Below, piece by piece: positions 1 through 8,185 of a DNA stretch of 64,000 nt (positions are counted from its first letter, which is position 1; each line of letters starts with the position of its first letter). Below the pieces are notes generated by a model that did not search any database, was not told the DNA's origin, and saw only the letters and a program-made list of their open reading frames with translations. The stretch covers positions 682,001 to 746,000 of the forward strand of contig CAVTEM010000007.1 of assembly GCA_963733845.1 (NCBI GenBank), in the 5' to 3' direction. This DNA is from DATFQE01 sp963733845 (GTDB lineage Bacteria > Actinomycetota > Thermoleophilia > Gaiellales > Gaiellaceae). Made by a program: the position numbers and the translations under genes.

Positions 1-835
1 GCGCGTGCGACCCGAGCCGGACGAGATCGTCCCAGCGGATCACCTCGGCGCGGATGAAGCCGCGGGCGATGTCGGAGTGGATCGACTCGGCGGCCTCGAG
101 CGCCGTCTGGCCGCGTCGGAGCGTCCACGCGCGCGCCTCGGTGTCCCCGGCGGTGATGAACGTGATCAGGTCGAGGGCGTCCGCGAGGCGCTGGACGACC
201 TGGGCGAGCGCAGACGGCTTTCCGTCGCGGAAGGCCGCGGCCTCCTCCTCCGACAGCTCGGCGAGCTCGAGCTCGAGCTTGGCGTCGAGCTCGTCCGGGC
301 CGTTGACGATCGGAAGCAGCGGCTTCGTGGTGAGCGGCTCGAGCTCGGCCGGAAGCTCACCCGCGTCCGCCAGGGAGGTGCCCGCCTCCACGTGCGCGAG
401 CAGCTCCTCCAGCCGCGCGAGCTCGGCGCGCTTGGCGGGCTCGCCCGACTTCGCCTCCTTGACGACACGCTCGAGCCGGCGCTCGACGTGGTCGCGGTCG
501 GCGACCTGCAGCTCGAGCTGGAGCGTCTCCAGGTCGCGCTCCGGCGCGGCGTTGGCGGAGAAGCCGTCGACGACGGCGAGGATCGCGTCCGTCTGACGCA
601 GGTTGCCCAGCAGCTGCGCGCCCGTGCCGGGCACGTCGACGACGCGGATCGTCGCCGGCGTCACCTTGGCCGAGCGAATCACCTCGGCGACCTGCGTGAG
701 CCGGTCGTCCGCGATCGAGGCCATGCCCACGTGCTCCTTGCCGTAGTCCGCCACCGCGCCGGCTCCCGTGAGCGCGTTGAACAGCGTCGTCTTCCCGGAA
801 CCCGGCAGGCCCACGATTCCCACGGCGAGCGCCAT
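1..835 (-). CDS. ychF: YchF/OLA1-like GTPase, divergent (C-terminus beyond left edge)
   Basis: The first 278 codons of a YchF/OLA1-family P-loop NTPase are visible; the stop lies outside the window. The P-loop reads GLPGSGKTT at residues 9-17 instead of the family's usual GLPNVGKST, and the switch region expected after it (NFPFCTIEPN in typical members) is absent. The segment VVDVPGTG aligns with the usual DIAGLV, and the TGS-like part has the family signature ITAGDTEARAWTLRRG followed by IHSDIARGFIRAEVI. YchF proteins bind ATP rather than GTP and associate with ribosomes. The gene starts 11 bp after the sigma-factor stop and is probably cotranscribed with it. Family assignment is secure; nucleotide preference cannot be told from sequence. 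Confidence 0.85.
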   Translation of the reverse strand, partial: MALAVGIVGLPGSGKTTLFNALTGAGAVADYGKEHVGMASIADDRLTQVAEVIRSAKVTPATIRVVDVPGTGAQLLGNLRQTDAILAVVDGFSANAAPERDLETLQLELQVADRDHVERRLERVVKEAKSGEPAKRAELARLEELLAHVEAGTSLADAGELPAELEPLTTKPLLPIVNGPDELDAKLELELAELSEEEAAAFRDGKPSALAQVVQRLADALDLITFITAGDTEARAWTLRRGQTALEAAESIHSDIARGFIRAEVIRWDDLVRLGSHA

Positions 836-846
836 GGCGGCTCAGG

Positions 847-1410
847 TTAGACGTGCGTGACGTGCCTCTGGAGCGACGCCAGCGCGCGGTGCTGGAGCGA
901 CTTCACCGCTCCCTCGCTCTTGCCGAGGATGTTGGCGACGTCGGCGTTCGCGAAGCTGAAGACGAACTTCAGCGTCAGCACCTGCCGCTGCTCGGGCGAG
1001 AGCTCGGCGATCAACTCGAGCATGCTGGCGCGCCCGATCGAGTGCAGCGCGTGATGCTCGGCCGAGGCCTCCTCTGAACCGGGCGGCTCCGGGATCTCCT
1101 CCTCGGGCTGGACACGCTTGGCCGCCCGGAAGTGATCCATCGCCAGGTTGTGCGCGATCCGAAACAGCCACGCCGAAAAAGGCACTGCCTTCCACTCGAA
1201 GCGCCCGATCGCCTCGAGCATCCTCAGGAACGTCTGCGTGGTCAGGTCCTCGGCATCGTGGCGATTGCCCACGCTCAGGTGCAGGTAGCTGTAGATGCGG
1301 TCGAAGTGCAGGAGGTAGAGCTCCTCCAGCGCCTCCCGGTCGCCACGTTTGCCGCGCTCGACGAGGACGCGGACCTCCGCGACCGCGGTGCTGTTCCCTT
1401 CAGCCATCAA
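847..1410 (-). CDS. ECF-type RNA polymerase sigma factor
   Basis: A 187-residue sigma-70 family factor with only regions 2 and 4. Region 2 contains RHDAEDLTTQTFLRML and the -10-binding stretch FSAWLFRIAHNLAMDHFR; a short acidic linker leads to region 4 with LSPEQRQVLTLKFVFSF and the helix-turn-helix VANILGKSEGAVKSLQHRAL. It would direct core polymerase to a small regulon. No anti-sigma gene lies next to it; ychF follows 11 bp downstream. Start is TTG at 1410 or ATG at 1407. A 14-bp GC-rich palindrome sits immediately upstream of the start. Confidence 0.9.
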   Translation of the reverse strand: MMAEGNSTAVAEVRVLVERGKRGDREALEELYLLHFDRIYSYLHLSVGNRHDAEDLTTQTFLRMLEAIGRFEWKAVPFSAWLFRIAHNLAMDHFRAAKRVQPEEEIPEPPGSEEASAEHHALHSIGRASMLELIAELSPEQRQVLTLKFVFSFANADVANILGKSEGAVKSLQHRALASLQRHVTHV

Positions 1411-1424
1411 GGGGCAAGTGCCCC
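1411..1424. promoter_or_regulatory. 14-bp palindrome at the sigma-factor start
   Basis: GGGGCAAGTGCCCC forms two 6-bp GC arms separated by 2 nt, directly abutting the start codon of the ECF sigma gene. It could be an operator or a small mRNA hairpin affecting initiation. The function is inferred from position only. Confidence 0.3.
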
Positions 1425-1465
1425 CGCGGGACGGATAGGTAACGCGGGTGCGGGTCGCGAAGCGG

Positions 1466-1690
1466 CTAGCCGCCGAACCCGAGCCGGCTCTCGCGAGCCG
1501 AGCGCTTCACGAAGACGACCTGGCGCAAGGCAACCGTGTAGACGCCGTCTTCCGCCTCGAAGCGGTGCGCGCCCTCGCTGCCGTTGCCGATCGCTTGCTC
1601 GAGCTCCTCGGCGACGGAGACCGGCACGAGCGCCGCGATCCCCTGCCCACCCTCGAAACCCACTTCGATGCGAATCCGTTCCTCAGCCAC
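1466..1690 (-). CDS. small conserved protein, possibly DUF3107-like
   Basis: A 74-residue soluble protein with a GTG start whose first 8 bp overlap the end of the epimerase gene, so it is probably translationally coupled to it. The body IRIEVGFEGGQGIAALVP, a central helix EELEQAI and a C-terminal strand VYTVALRQVVFVKR resemble the small beta-alpha-beta DUF3107-type proteins of actinobacteria. I recognise no catalytic motif. The ORF is supported by the overlap and by the regular strand-helix-strand pattern; the family call is tentative. Confidence 0.55.
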   Translation of the reverse strand: MAEERIRIEVGFEGGQGIAALVPVSVAEELEQAIGNGSEGAHRFEAEDGVYTVALRQVVFVKRSARESRLGFGG

Positions 1691-2087
1691 TCGAAACCAC
1701 CTCCGTCAGGACGCCGTGAACGGAATCCGGGTGAACGAACGCGACCTGCAAACCGTACAGGCCGAGGCGGGGGGTCTCGTCGATCAGCTGAGCGCCCTCG
1801 TCTACGAGCTCGGCCAGCGCCGCACCGACGTCGTCCACCCAGTACGCAACGTGGTGCATTCCCGGCCCGCGCTTCACCAGGAACCGGCCCACGGGCGTGT
1901 CCTCGCCCAGTGCGCCGAGGAGCTCGACGCGGCTGTCGCCGACCTTGAGCGCGATCGCCTCCACGCCCTGCTCGGCGAGGGTCTCGCGATGCTCGAGCTC
2001 GGCGCCGAAGAGGCGTGCATAGGTCGCAAAAGCGTCCTCGAGCTCGCGCACGGCGACGCCGAGGTGGTGGATGCGCCGGGCCCGCAC
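1683..2087 (-). CDS. mce: methylmalonyl-CoA epimerase
   Basis: A 134-residue glyoxalase/VOC-fold protein. It would interconvert the (S) and (R) epimers of methylmalonyl-CoA in propionate metabolism. The N-terminal IHHLGVAV carries the first metal-ligand histidine; VELLGALGEDTPVGRFL and GMHHVAYWVDD carry the typical VOC repeat with the second histidine; VAFVHPDSVHGVLTEVV is the characteristic C-terminal strand of this subfamily. The GTG start at 2087 is preferred because TAGCAT lies 7 nt upstream, like other leaderless starts here, and because it precedes the first beta-strand. No mutase gene is in the window. Confidence 0.9.
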   Translation of the reverse strand: MRARRIHHLGVAVRELEDAFATYARLFGAELEHRETLAEQGVEAIALKVGDSRVELLGALGEDTPVGRFLVKRGPGMHHVAYWVDDVGAALAELVDEGAQLIDETPRLGLYGLQVAFVHPDSVHGVLTEVVSSG

Positions 2088-2094
2088 GCGCCCG

Positions 2095-2100
2095 ATGCTA
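2095..2100 (-). promoter_or_regulatory. -10 element of a putative leaderless promoter (epimerase)
   Basis: TAGCAT on the minus strand, 7 nt before the GTG start, with no Shine-Dalgarno sequence between. It fits the TANNNT pattern shared by many genes in this window. Confidence 0.5.
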
Positions 2101-2131
2101 GCGGCGGCAGGCGTCGCGAAAAGTGCGACGC

Positions 2132-3691
2132 CTAGGTGGTGAAGCGCCGGCCGCCGATGCGCAGCGTTCCGGTCATCGCCTGGACGGCGCGCACGGCGCC
2201 GACGGACTCGGCCGAGCGTGACTCCGGCTCGACGTCCGCGAACAGCTCCTGCAGCTCCTCGCGCACGAGCGTCTCCTTCTCCATCAGCGCTGCCGCTACC
2301 TGGTCGAGGGCCGGCCGGTGCTTCTGGAGCAGCCGCACCGATTCGGCGTACGCCTGGTCGGTGAGCCGGGCCTGCTCGGTGTCGCGCATCCGCTTGGTCT
2401 CCTCGGAGAGCGCGTAGTTGTCGGCGCGCATCGTCCGCGATGTCGCCACGTCGGACATGCCGAACTCGAACACCATCGAGCGGGCGAGGTCGGTCACCTT
2501 CTGCAGGTCGTTCGCGGCGCCGTTCGTGACCCGGCCGAACACGATCTGCTCGGCGGCGCGGCCGGCGAGAACGATCTTCATGTAGTCGACGAACTCCTCC
2601 TTGGTGTGGAGGTAGCGGTCCTCCTCCGGAAGATGCAGCGTGTAGCCGAGCGCCTGTCCGCGCGAGACGATGGTGGCCTTGTGCACCGGGAACGCCTCGC
2701 CCATCAGGTGGGACATGAGCGCATGGCCACCCTCGTGGAAGGCGAGTATGCGCCGCTCTTTCTCGGACACGACCTTGCGCTGCTGCAGGCCGGCGACGAT
2801 GCGCTCCATGGCGGCCTCGAAGTGGCGGGCATGGATCAGCTGACAGTCCTCGCGGCCGGCGAAGATCGCGGCCTCGTTGCAAATGTTGGCCAGGTCGGCG
2901 CCCGTCAGGCCGGCGGTCTGGCGCGCGACAGCTCCGAGGTCGACGTCGGGCGCGAGCGGCTTGCCGCGCGAGTGGACGCCCAGAATCTCCTCGCGGCCGG
3001 CGAGGTCGGGCGGCGAGACGAGCACCTGGCGGTCGAACCGGCCGGGCCGGAGGAGCGCCGGGTCCAGGTCCTGCAGCCGGTTGGACGCGCCCATCACGAC
3101 CACCTGGTCGTGGGTGCCGAAGCCGTCGAGCTCGACGAGGAGCTGGTTCAGCGTCTGATCGTGCTCGCGGTTGAAGCCGTGGCCGGAGCGGGCCATGCCG
3201 ATTGCGTCCAGCTCGTCGATGAAGATGATCGCCGGTGCGTGATTACGCGCTGTGTCGAAGAGCTTGCGGATCCGGGCCGCGCCGAGGCCGGCGAACATCT
3301 CCACGAAGGCGGAGGCGCTCTGCGAGTAGAACTTCGCGCCCGACTCGTGCGCGACGGCCTTGGCGAGCAGCGTCTTGCCGGTCCCGGGGGGGCCGTAGAG
3401 CAGCATGCCCTTGGGAACGCGGGCGCCGAGCTTGCCAAAGCGGCCGGGGTCGCGGAGGAAGTCCACGATCTCGCGCATCTCCTCCTTCGCCTCGTTCAGC
3501 CCGGCGACGTCCTGCCAGCCCACGGACGACGACGAGTCGGGCTCGATCTGCTTCGGCTTCACGCGTGGCATCAGCGCCACGGTGCGCCAGAGCAGATAGA
3601 TGAGCAGCCCGAAGAACACCATCGGCAGCCAGGCGAGCAGGAACCCGGGCAGGTCGCTGATGATGTTGGCTTCCAGCACCAGTCGACCCAT
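2132..3691 (-). CDS. ftsH: FtsH-like ATP-dependent zinc metalloprotease with one membrane segment
   Basis: About 519 residues from the ATG at 3691. It has one N-terminal hydrophobic helix (FLLAWLPMVFFGLLIYLLW), then an AAA+ module with Walker A GPPGTGKT, Walker B IIFIDELDAIG and second region of homology ALLRPGRFDR, then an M41 protease domain with zinc motif HEGGH. Canonical FtsH has two membrane helices flanking an extracytoplasmic domain of roughly 75 residues; both the first helix and that domain are missing. It would degrade membrane and cytosolic proteins. Longer starts at 3787 and 3856 are possible, but the first shares CATG with the divergent cyclase start. Motifs are certain; start is not. 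Confidence 0.88.
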   Translation of the reverse strand: MGRLVLEANIISDLPGFLLAWLPMVFFGLLIYLLWRTVALMPRVKPKQIEPDSSSSVGWQDVAGLNEAKEEMREIVDFLRDPGRFGKLGARVPKGMLLYGPPGTGKTLLAKAVAHESGAKFYSQSASAFVEMFAGLGAARIRKLFDTARNHAPAIIFIDELDAIGMARSGHGFNREHDQTLNQLLVELDGFGTHDQVVVMGASNRLQDLDPALLRPGRFDRQVLVSPPDLAGREEILGVHSRGKPLAPDVDLGAVARQTAGLTGADLANICNEAAIFAGREDCQLIHARHFEAAMERIVAGLQQRKVVSEKERRILAFHEGGHALMSHLMGEAFPVHKATIVSRGQALGYTLHLPEEDRYLHTKEEFVDYMKIVLAGRAAEQIVFGRVTNGAANDLQKVTDLARSMVFEFGMSDVATSRTMRADNYALSEETKRMRDTEQARLTDQAYAESVRLLQKHRPALDQVAAALMEKETLVREELQELFADVEPESRSAESVGAVRAVQAMTGTLRIGGRRFTT

Positions 3692-3785
3692 CGGCAGCCA
3701 CGGCGCTGACCTGAAGAGCCAAGAAGACAGGTGGCTGGCGCGGCGGCTTGTCAGCCGGATGGGCAGGGTGTCAGGCTGGAGTTGC

Positions 3786-5345
3786 ATGGCTGATCTCCCC
3801 AGTGGCGCGGTCACCTTCCTCTTCACTGACATCGAGGGGTCGACGCGGCTCGTCAAGCAGCTTCGCGAGCGCTACGGCGACGTGCTCCGAGAGCATCAGC
3901 GCCTGCTGCGGGAAGCGTTCGAGGCGCACAACGGCCACGAGGTCGACACGCAAGGCGACTCGTTCTTCGTGGCCTTCTCGAGCGCGCGTGACGCGCTCCT
4001 CGCAGCGGTGGACGGTCAGCGCGCGCTTCTTGCCCATCCCTGGCCCGACGGCGTCCGAATCCGGGTGCGCATGGGACTGCACACGGGCCAGGCGACCGCT
4101 TCCGGCGGCCGTTACACCGGCCTGGCGGTCCACCGCGCCGCCCGGATCGGAGCCGCCGGACGCGGTGAGCAGATCCTCGTCTCCCAGGCGACGCAGACGC
4201 TGCTCGAGGACGAGGAGGAGGAGCTGCACATCTCGCTGCGCGACCTCGGCGAGCAGCGCCTCAAGGATCTCGACCGCCCGGTACGCCTCTACCAGGCGGA
4301 TGCCGAAGGGCTACCTGCCGAGTTCCCGCCGCTGCGTCCCGGCGTCGAAGAGAAGCCGGAGCGGTCGTTCTGGCGCCGGCCCGCGGCCATCGTCGCAGCC
4401 GCGCTCGCTCTCGTCGCGCTCGTCGGCGCGGCGACCGCAGCTCTCGTCCGCGACGACGACGCGTCGGTGACCGTGCTGCCGAACTCGGTGGCGGTGATCG
4501 ACCCGGACACGGGGCTCGTGGTGGACGCGGTCCCGGTCGGAACGCGCCCGGGCCCGATCACGTCCGGCGCCGAATCGGTGTGGGTCGGCAACCTCGGTGA
4601 CGACCGGACGGTGACCCGAATCGACTCCCGCGAGCGGACAGTTCTCCGAAACATCACACTCGACGGCCGGACGCCGACCGGACTCGCTTTCGGGTTCGGG
4701 GCGGTGTGGGTGGCGCACGGCCGCGGTGGGCAGGTGTCCAGCATCGACCCGCAGTTCAACGAGCCCTCGCAGCCGATCGAGGTCGGCGGCACGGCCTTCG
4801 GCTCCCCCAACGGCAGCGTCGCCGTCGGAGATGATTCGGTGTGGGCAGTCTTCGGCGACTCGACCCTCGCCAGAATCGAGCCGGCAGAGCGACGAGTGGC
4901 CGAGCGGACGCGGGCCGGCAGCGTGCCGGCCGGCATCGTGGTGGGAAGCGGCTCCGTCTGGGTCTCCAACTCCGGTGAAGCAGAGGTCGCGCGATACAAC
5001 CCGGCAGCGTTCCCGGAAGGCCCGCTCGACACGCTCAACGTGGGCGGAAGGCCGACCGGGATCGCGGCCGGCGAAGGGGCGATCTGGGTCGCGAACTCGG
5101 ACGACGATTCCGTCGAGCGCATCGACCTCCTCTCTGGCAAGAGGGAAACGATTCCGGTGGGCGAGCGCCCAACGGCAGTCGCCGTCGGTGCAGACGCCGT
5201 CTGGGTCGCGAACACCGGCGCGGGCACCATCTCTCGCATCGACCCGGCGACGAACGAGGTCGAGCGAGAGATCGAGCTCGGAAACGCCCCGGCGGGAATC
5301 GTCTATGCGGACGGTTTCCTCTGGGTGACGGTGCAGGCGCCCTAG
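3786..5345 (+). CDS. class III nucleotide cyclase - membrane helix - YVTN beta-propeller fusion
   Basis: A 519-residue protein in three parts. Residues 1-180 are a class III adenylate/guanylate cyclase domain: FTDIEGSTRL supplies the first metal aspartate, TQGDSFFVAF the second, and GLHTG and VHRAARI...GEQILVS are typical. A single membrane helix (AAIVAAALALVALVGAATAAL) follows near residue 195. Residues 215-519 are six or so repeats of the type VGxxPTGIAxGxGxVWVANxxxxTVxRID, an extracytoplasmic YVTN propeller. The ATG is fixed by the family start MADLPSGAVTFLFTD and by GGAG 5 nt upstream. It may sense something outside and make cAMP or cGMP inside. It converges on a solute-binding protein gene 8 bp away. 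Confidence 0.9.
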   Translation: MADLPSGAVTFLFTDIEGSTRLVKQLRERYGDVLREHQRLLREAFEAHNGHEVDTQGDSFFVAFSSARDALLAAVDGQRALLAHPWPDGVRIRVRMGLHTGQATASGGRYTGLAVHRAARIGAAGRGEQILVSQATQTLLEDEEEELHISLRDLGEQRLKDLDRPVRLYQADAEGLPAEFPPLRPGVEEKPERSFWRRPAAIVAAALALVALVGAATAALVRDDDASVTVLPNSVAVIDPDTGLVVDAVPVGTRPGPITSGAESVWVGNLGDDRTVTRIDSRERTVLRNITLDGRTPTGLAFGFGAVWVAHGRGGQVSSIDPQFNEPSQPIEVGGTAFGSPNGSVAVGDDSVWAVFGDSTLARIEPAERRVAERTRAGSVPAGIVVGSGSVWVSNSGEAEVARYNPAAFPEGPLDTLNVGGRPTGIAAGEGAIWVANSDDDSVERIDLLSGKRETIPVGERPTAVAVGADAVWVANTGAGTISRIDPATNEVEREIELGNAPAGIVYADGFLWVTVQAP

Positions 5346-5353
5346 GCGCGGCC

Positions 5354-7000
5354 CTACTTGAGGCAGGCGGCAGTCAGGTCGAGCACCGGCCGCAGGACGA
5401 TGCAACCGACGCGCTTCGAGACGAGCGTCGGCTCCTTGAGGAAGTCGACAGCCGCGATCGGCGCGGCCTCCCTGGCGAGCCGGACGTCGAGCGCCGCGTA
5501 AGCACGGCTGCGGTCTCCGCTCTGGAGCAGGCGCGCGGTTTGCCGCAGCTGGCGGTCGTACGAGCTCGAGTCGAAGCCGGTGAAGTTCGTGCCGCCGATG
5601 TACCGCGTGTCGAGAAGCTGGTTGAGGTACGCGTATTGATCGACGTAGCTGGGTTGCCAGAGGCCGAGCGCCAGGTCCCACGGCTCGCCGCGGGTCGCCA
5701 GCCTGGTGAACCAGGCGGCCGAGGCGGTGTGCAGCGGGATTCCCCGGACGTCGACGTCGAGCCCGATCTCCGCGAGCTGCCGCTTGACGATGAGGCCGAA
5801 CGCCATCGGCAGCGGGCTGTTGCTCGTGTAGAGGACGACCTTCCCGCCGGGCAGGTTGCCGGCGGCGAGCTCTCGAGCTCGCGCCAGATCCGCATGTTCG
5901 AGCGGGTAGATGTCTGCGTTCCTGAAGCCGGGCATCGTCGGGGGGAGGTACTGGTCGCTGGGGACGCTCGCGAGCGGGCCGCTCGATCCGTTGATGATCG
6001 CCCTCCGGTTGAGGGCGAAGTTGACCGCCTTGCGCAGGCTCGGGTTGTCCCGGAAGGCCGGCCGCGCCATGTTGAAAGCGAGCATCCGCAAGGTGAAACC
6101 GGGCCTGACGAAGAACCGTCCGCCTCGGCGGTTGATCCCGTGCTTGGCCACCATTCCGAGGTTCGGGTCGAAGTAGATCCCTGCGACCGTGTGGCCCCAG
6201 TCGGCGTCGCCGCGGTCGACGCGGGCGACCACCTCCTGCGGCGAGAGGGCGCGGAAGTCGACGTCGAAGCCGTCGACGTGGTGTGGGCGGTTGCCCCGGT
6301 AGAACTTGTTCCGGCGAATCAGGACGCGCTCGCCGGGACGGTATTCCTTCACGTAGTAGGGGCCGGCAGCGGGAAGCTCCGTGACGCCCTCCGGATCGGC
6401 CGGGAGCCCCGGAGGCACGGCGCAGAGGTACGTCGTCGTCGTGCGGTGGAGGAAGTCGGGCACGGGGCGCGCGAACCGGATGACGAGCTTGTACCCACTG
6501 GCCTCGACGCCCGAGACGGTCCTCGTCCTGCCTTCCAGAACGTCCGCAGCACCGACGATGTCGCGCGTGTGCTGAACGCCGGGAGAGTTGACGCCCGGTT
6601 CGAGCGTCCGGTGGATCGCCCGTGCGAAGGCACTGGCCTTGACTTCCGTGCCGTCGTTGAAACGAAAACCCTTCCGCAGCCTGAAGGTGTACGTCTTGCC
6701 GTCGCGCGAGATCTTCGGGAGGCCGGCGGCGACCTCGGGCACGAAGCGAAACGCGGCGGGCGGAGGCTTGTCCGGGTAGGCGAGCAAACGGGCGCAGGTG
6801 GTGTCGAGGACGGCCCAGCCGGGCGCCGTGGAGGCCAGGGCCGGATCGATCGAGTCGAGCCCGGACGGGCCGTTAAACGTGATCTTGAAGATGCCGCCCT
6901 CCCGCACTCCGGTTGCGGATCCGGACCCGTCGGGCAAGGCAGCGGAGACGAGGAGGGCCAGGCCGATCGTCAGGCTCAACAGTGAGGTCGTACGCCGCAT
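5354..7000 (-). CDS. family-5 extracellular solute-binding protein (peptide/nickel ABC type)
   Basis: A 548-residue secreted protein. The N-terminus MRRTTSLLSLTIGLALLVSA is a Sec signal peptide with no lipobox cysteine. The mature part is a full SBP_bac_5 domain: LDSIDPALAST near the start, YTFRLRKGFRFNDGTEVKA, LPAAGPYYVKEYRPGERV, LRKAVNFALNRRAI and IGLDVDVRGIPL are family landmarks. Such proteins bind oligopeptides or other solutes for ABC importers, but no permease or ATPase gene is nearby. GGAGG lies 5 nt before the ATG. Its convergent partner is the cyclase/propeller gene; a sensing partnership is possible but only suggested by position. Confidence 0.9.
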   Translation of the reverse strand: MRRTTSLLSLTIGLALLVSAALPDGSGSATGVREGGIFKITFNGPSGLDSIDPALASTAPGWAVLDTTCARLLAYPDKPPPAAFRFVPEVAAGLPKISRDGKTYTFRLRKGFRFNDGTEVKASAFARAIHRTLEPGVNSPGVQHTRDIVGAADVLEGRTRTVSGVEASGYKLVIRFARPVPDFLHRTTTTYLCAVPPGLPADPEGVTELPAAGPYYVKEYRPGERVLIRRNKFYRGNRPHHVDGFDVDFRALSPQEVVARVDRGDADWGHTVAGIYFDPNLGMVAKHGINRRGGRFFVRPGFTLRMLAFNMARPAFRDNPSLRKAVNFALNRRAIINGSSGPLASVPSDQYLPPTMPGFRNADIYPLEHADLARARELAAGNLPGGKVVLYTSNSPLPMAFGLIVKRQLAEIGLDVDVRGIPLHTASAAWFTRLATRGEPWDLALGLWQPSYVDQYAYLNQLLDTRYIGGTNFTGFDSSSYDRQLRQTARLLQSGDRSRAYAALDVRLAREAAPIAAVDFLKEPTLVSKRVGCIVLRPVLDLTAACLK

Positions 7001-7110
7001 GCATACCTCCGGGCCGACGGAGCTTGCTGGAGATGAAGCCTAGAGCAGTGGTCCTGCTTCCTACAAGACGCGCGCCGCGGGCCGGAACTTCCCTCGCAGC
7101 GGGCCGTCCC

Positions 7111-7116
7111 TACACT
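7111..7116 (+). promoter_or_regulatory. -10 element of a putative leaderless promoter (nicotinamidase-like gene)
   Basis: TACACT lies 7 nt before the ATG at 7124 and no Shine-Dalgarno sequence is present. Confidence 0.55.
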
Positions 7117-7123
7117 GGCGCCG

Positions 7124-8185
7124 ATGGCGCTCCCGATTCCACCCCACTTCGACCCGGCCCGCGTGCGCGAGGTCTGGCGGGTTCCGTACGGGTCGCGGGC
7201 CGACGGCGCACGCTCCTGGGCCGCCCAGCACGGCCTGGCACCCGCCGCGGACGACCCGGTTCGCATCTGCCTCGTGCTCGTGGATGTCCAGAACACCTTC
7301 TGCATCCCCGGCTCGGAGCTCTACGTGGCCGGCCGGTCCGGCAACGGCGCCGTCGACGACAACAGGCGCCTCTGCCAGTTCCTCTACCGCAACCTCGACG
7401 CGATCACGCAGATCGTCCCCACGGTGGACACCCACCACGTGATGCAGATCTTCCACCCGATCTGGCTCGTGGACGACGCGGGCAACCATCCGGCCCCGTA
7501 CACGCAGATCACCGCGCACGACGTGGAGAGCGGCCTCTGGCGCGCCAACCCGGCCGTGGCCGCCAGCGCGGGGATCGAGGAGGAGTACGCGCAGAGGCAG
7601 CTGCTCCACTACACGCGGGCGCTCGAGGCCGGCGGCAAGTACAGCCTGACTGTCTGGCCCTACCACGCGATGCTCGGCGGGATCGGCCACGCCCTCGTCT
7701 CGTCGGTCGAGGAGGCCGTGTTCTTCCACGCCGTCGCCCGCTACGCGCAACCCGACTTCCAGGTCAAGGGCGAGAACCCGCTCACGGAGCACTACTCGAT
7801 CCTCGCGCCCGAGGTGAAGGAGGGCCCCGACGGCGAGCTGATTGCAAGCGAGAACGACGCCCTGATCGAACGGCTGCTCGGCTTCGACGCGGTCGTGGTC
7901 GCAGGCCAGGCCAAGAGCCACTGCGTCGCCTGGACGATCGCCGACCTGCTCGACGGGGACGACGAGCGCGAGCAGGCCCTGGCGCCGCGGACGTACCTGC
8001 TCGAGGACTGCACCTCACCGGTGGTCGTGCCGGGGGCGGACTACACGGACCAGGCGGCAGCCGCCTTCCGCCGGTTCGAGGACGCGGGGATGCACGTGGT
8101 CTGCTCGACCGACCCGATCGAGTCGTGGCCCGGCCTGGGCGAGGTGCTTCAGGTGACGAGCTCGAGCCGCGGGTTGGGCCGGTAG
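7124..8185 (+). CDS. isochorismatase-family cysteine hydrolase, probable nicotinamidase
   Basis: A 353-residue enzyme of the isochorismatase fold. The triad is visible: Asp in LVLVDVQNTFC, Lys in EAGGKYSLTVWPYH and Cys in VVAGQAKSHCVAWTIADLL. TVDTHHVMQIFHP supplies the histidines that bind metal in nicotinamidases. It is longer than PncA (about 190 aa), resembling the longer eukaryotic-type enzymes. The gene converges on and overlaps by 37 bp a nicotinate phosphoribosyltransferase, which supports deamidation of nicotinamide to nicotinate for NAD salvage. Start chosen by TACACT 7 nt upstream. Substrate is inferred from context. Confidence 0.82.
   Translation: MALPIPPHFDPARVREVWRVPYGSRADGARSWAAQHGLAPAADDPVRICLVLVDVQNTFCIPGSELYVAGRSGNGAVDDNRRLCQFLYRNLDAITQIVPTVDTHHVMQIFHPIWLVDDAGNHPAPYTQITAHDVESGLWRANPAVAASAGIEEEYAQRQLLHYTRALEAGGKYSLTVWPYHAMLGGIGHALVSSVEEAVFFHAVARYAQPDFQVKGENPLTEHYSILAPEVKEGPDGELIASENDALIERLLGFDAVVVAGQAKSHCVAWTIADLLDGDDEREQALAPRTYLLEDCTSPVVVPGADYTDQAAAAFRRFEDAGMHVVCSTDPIESWPGLGEVLQVTSSSRGLGR

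Noticed and set aside
2318..3709. Long open frame antisense to ftsH, and many similar ones elsewhere
   Set aside because: High GC makes antisense frames open; the translations are low-complexity and Arg/Gly/Ala-rich, with no domain or start support.
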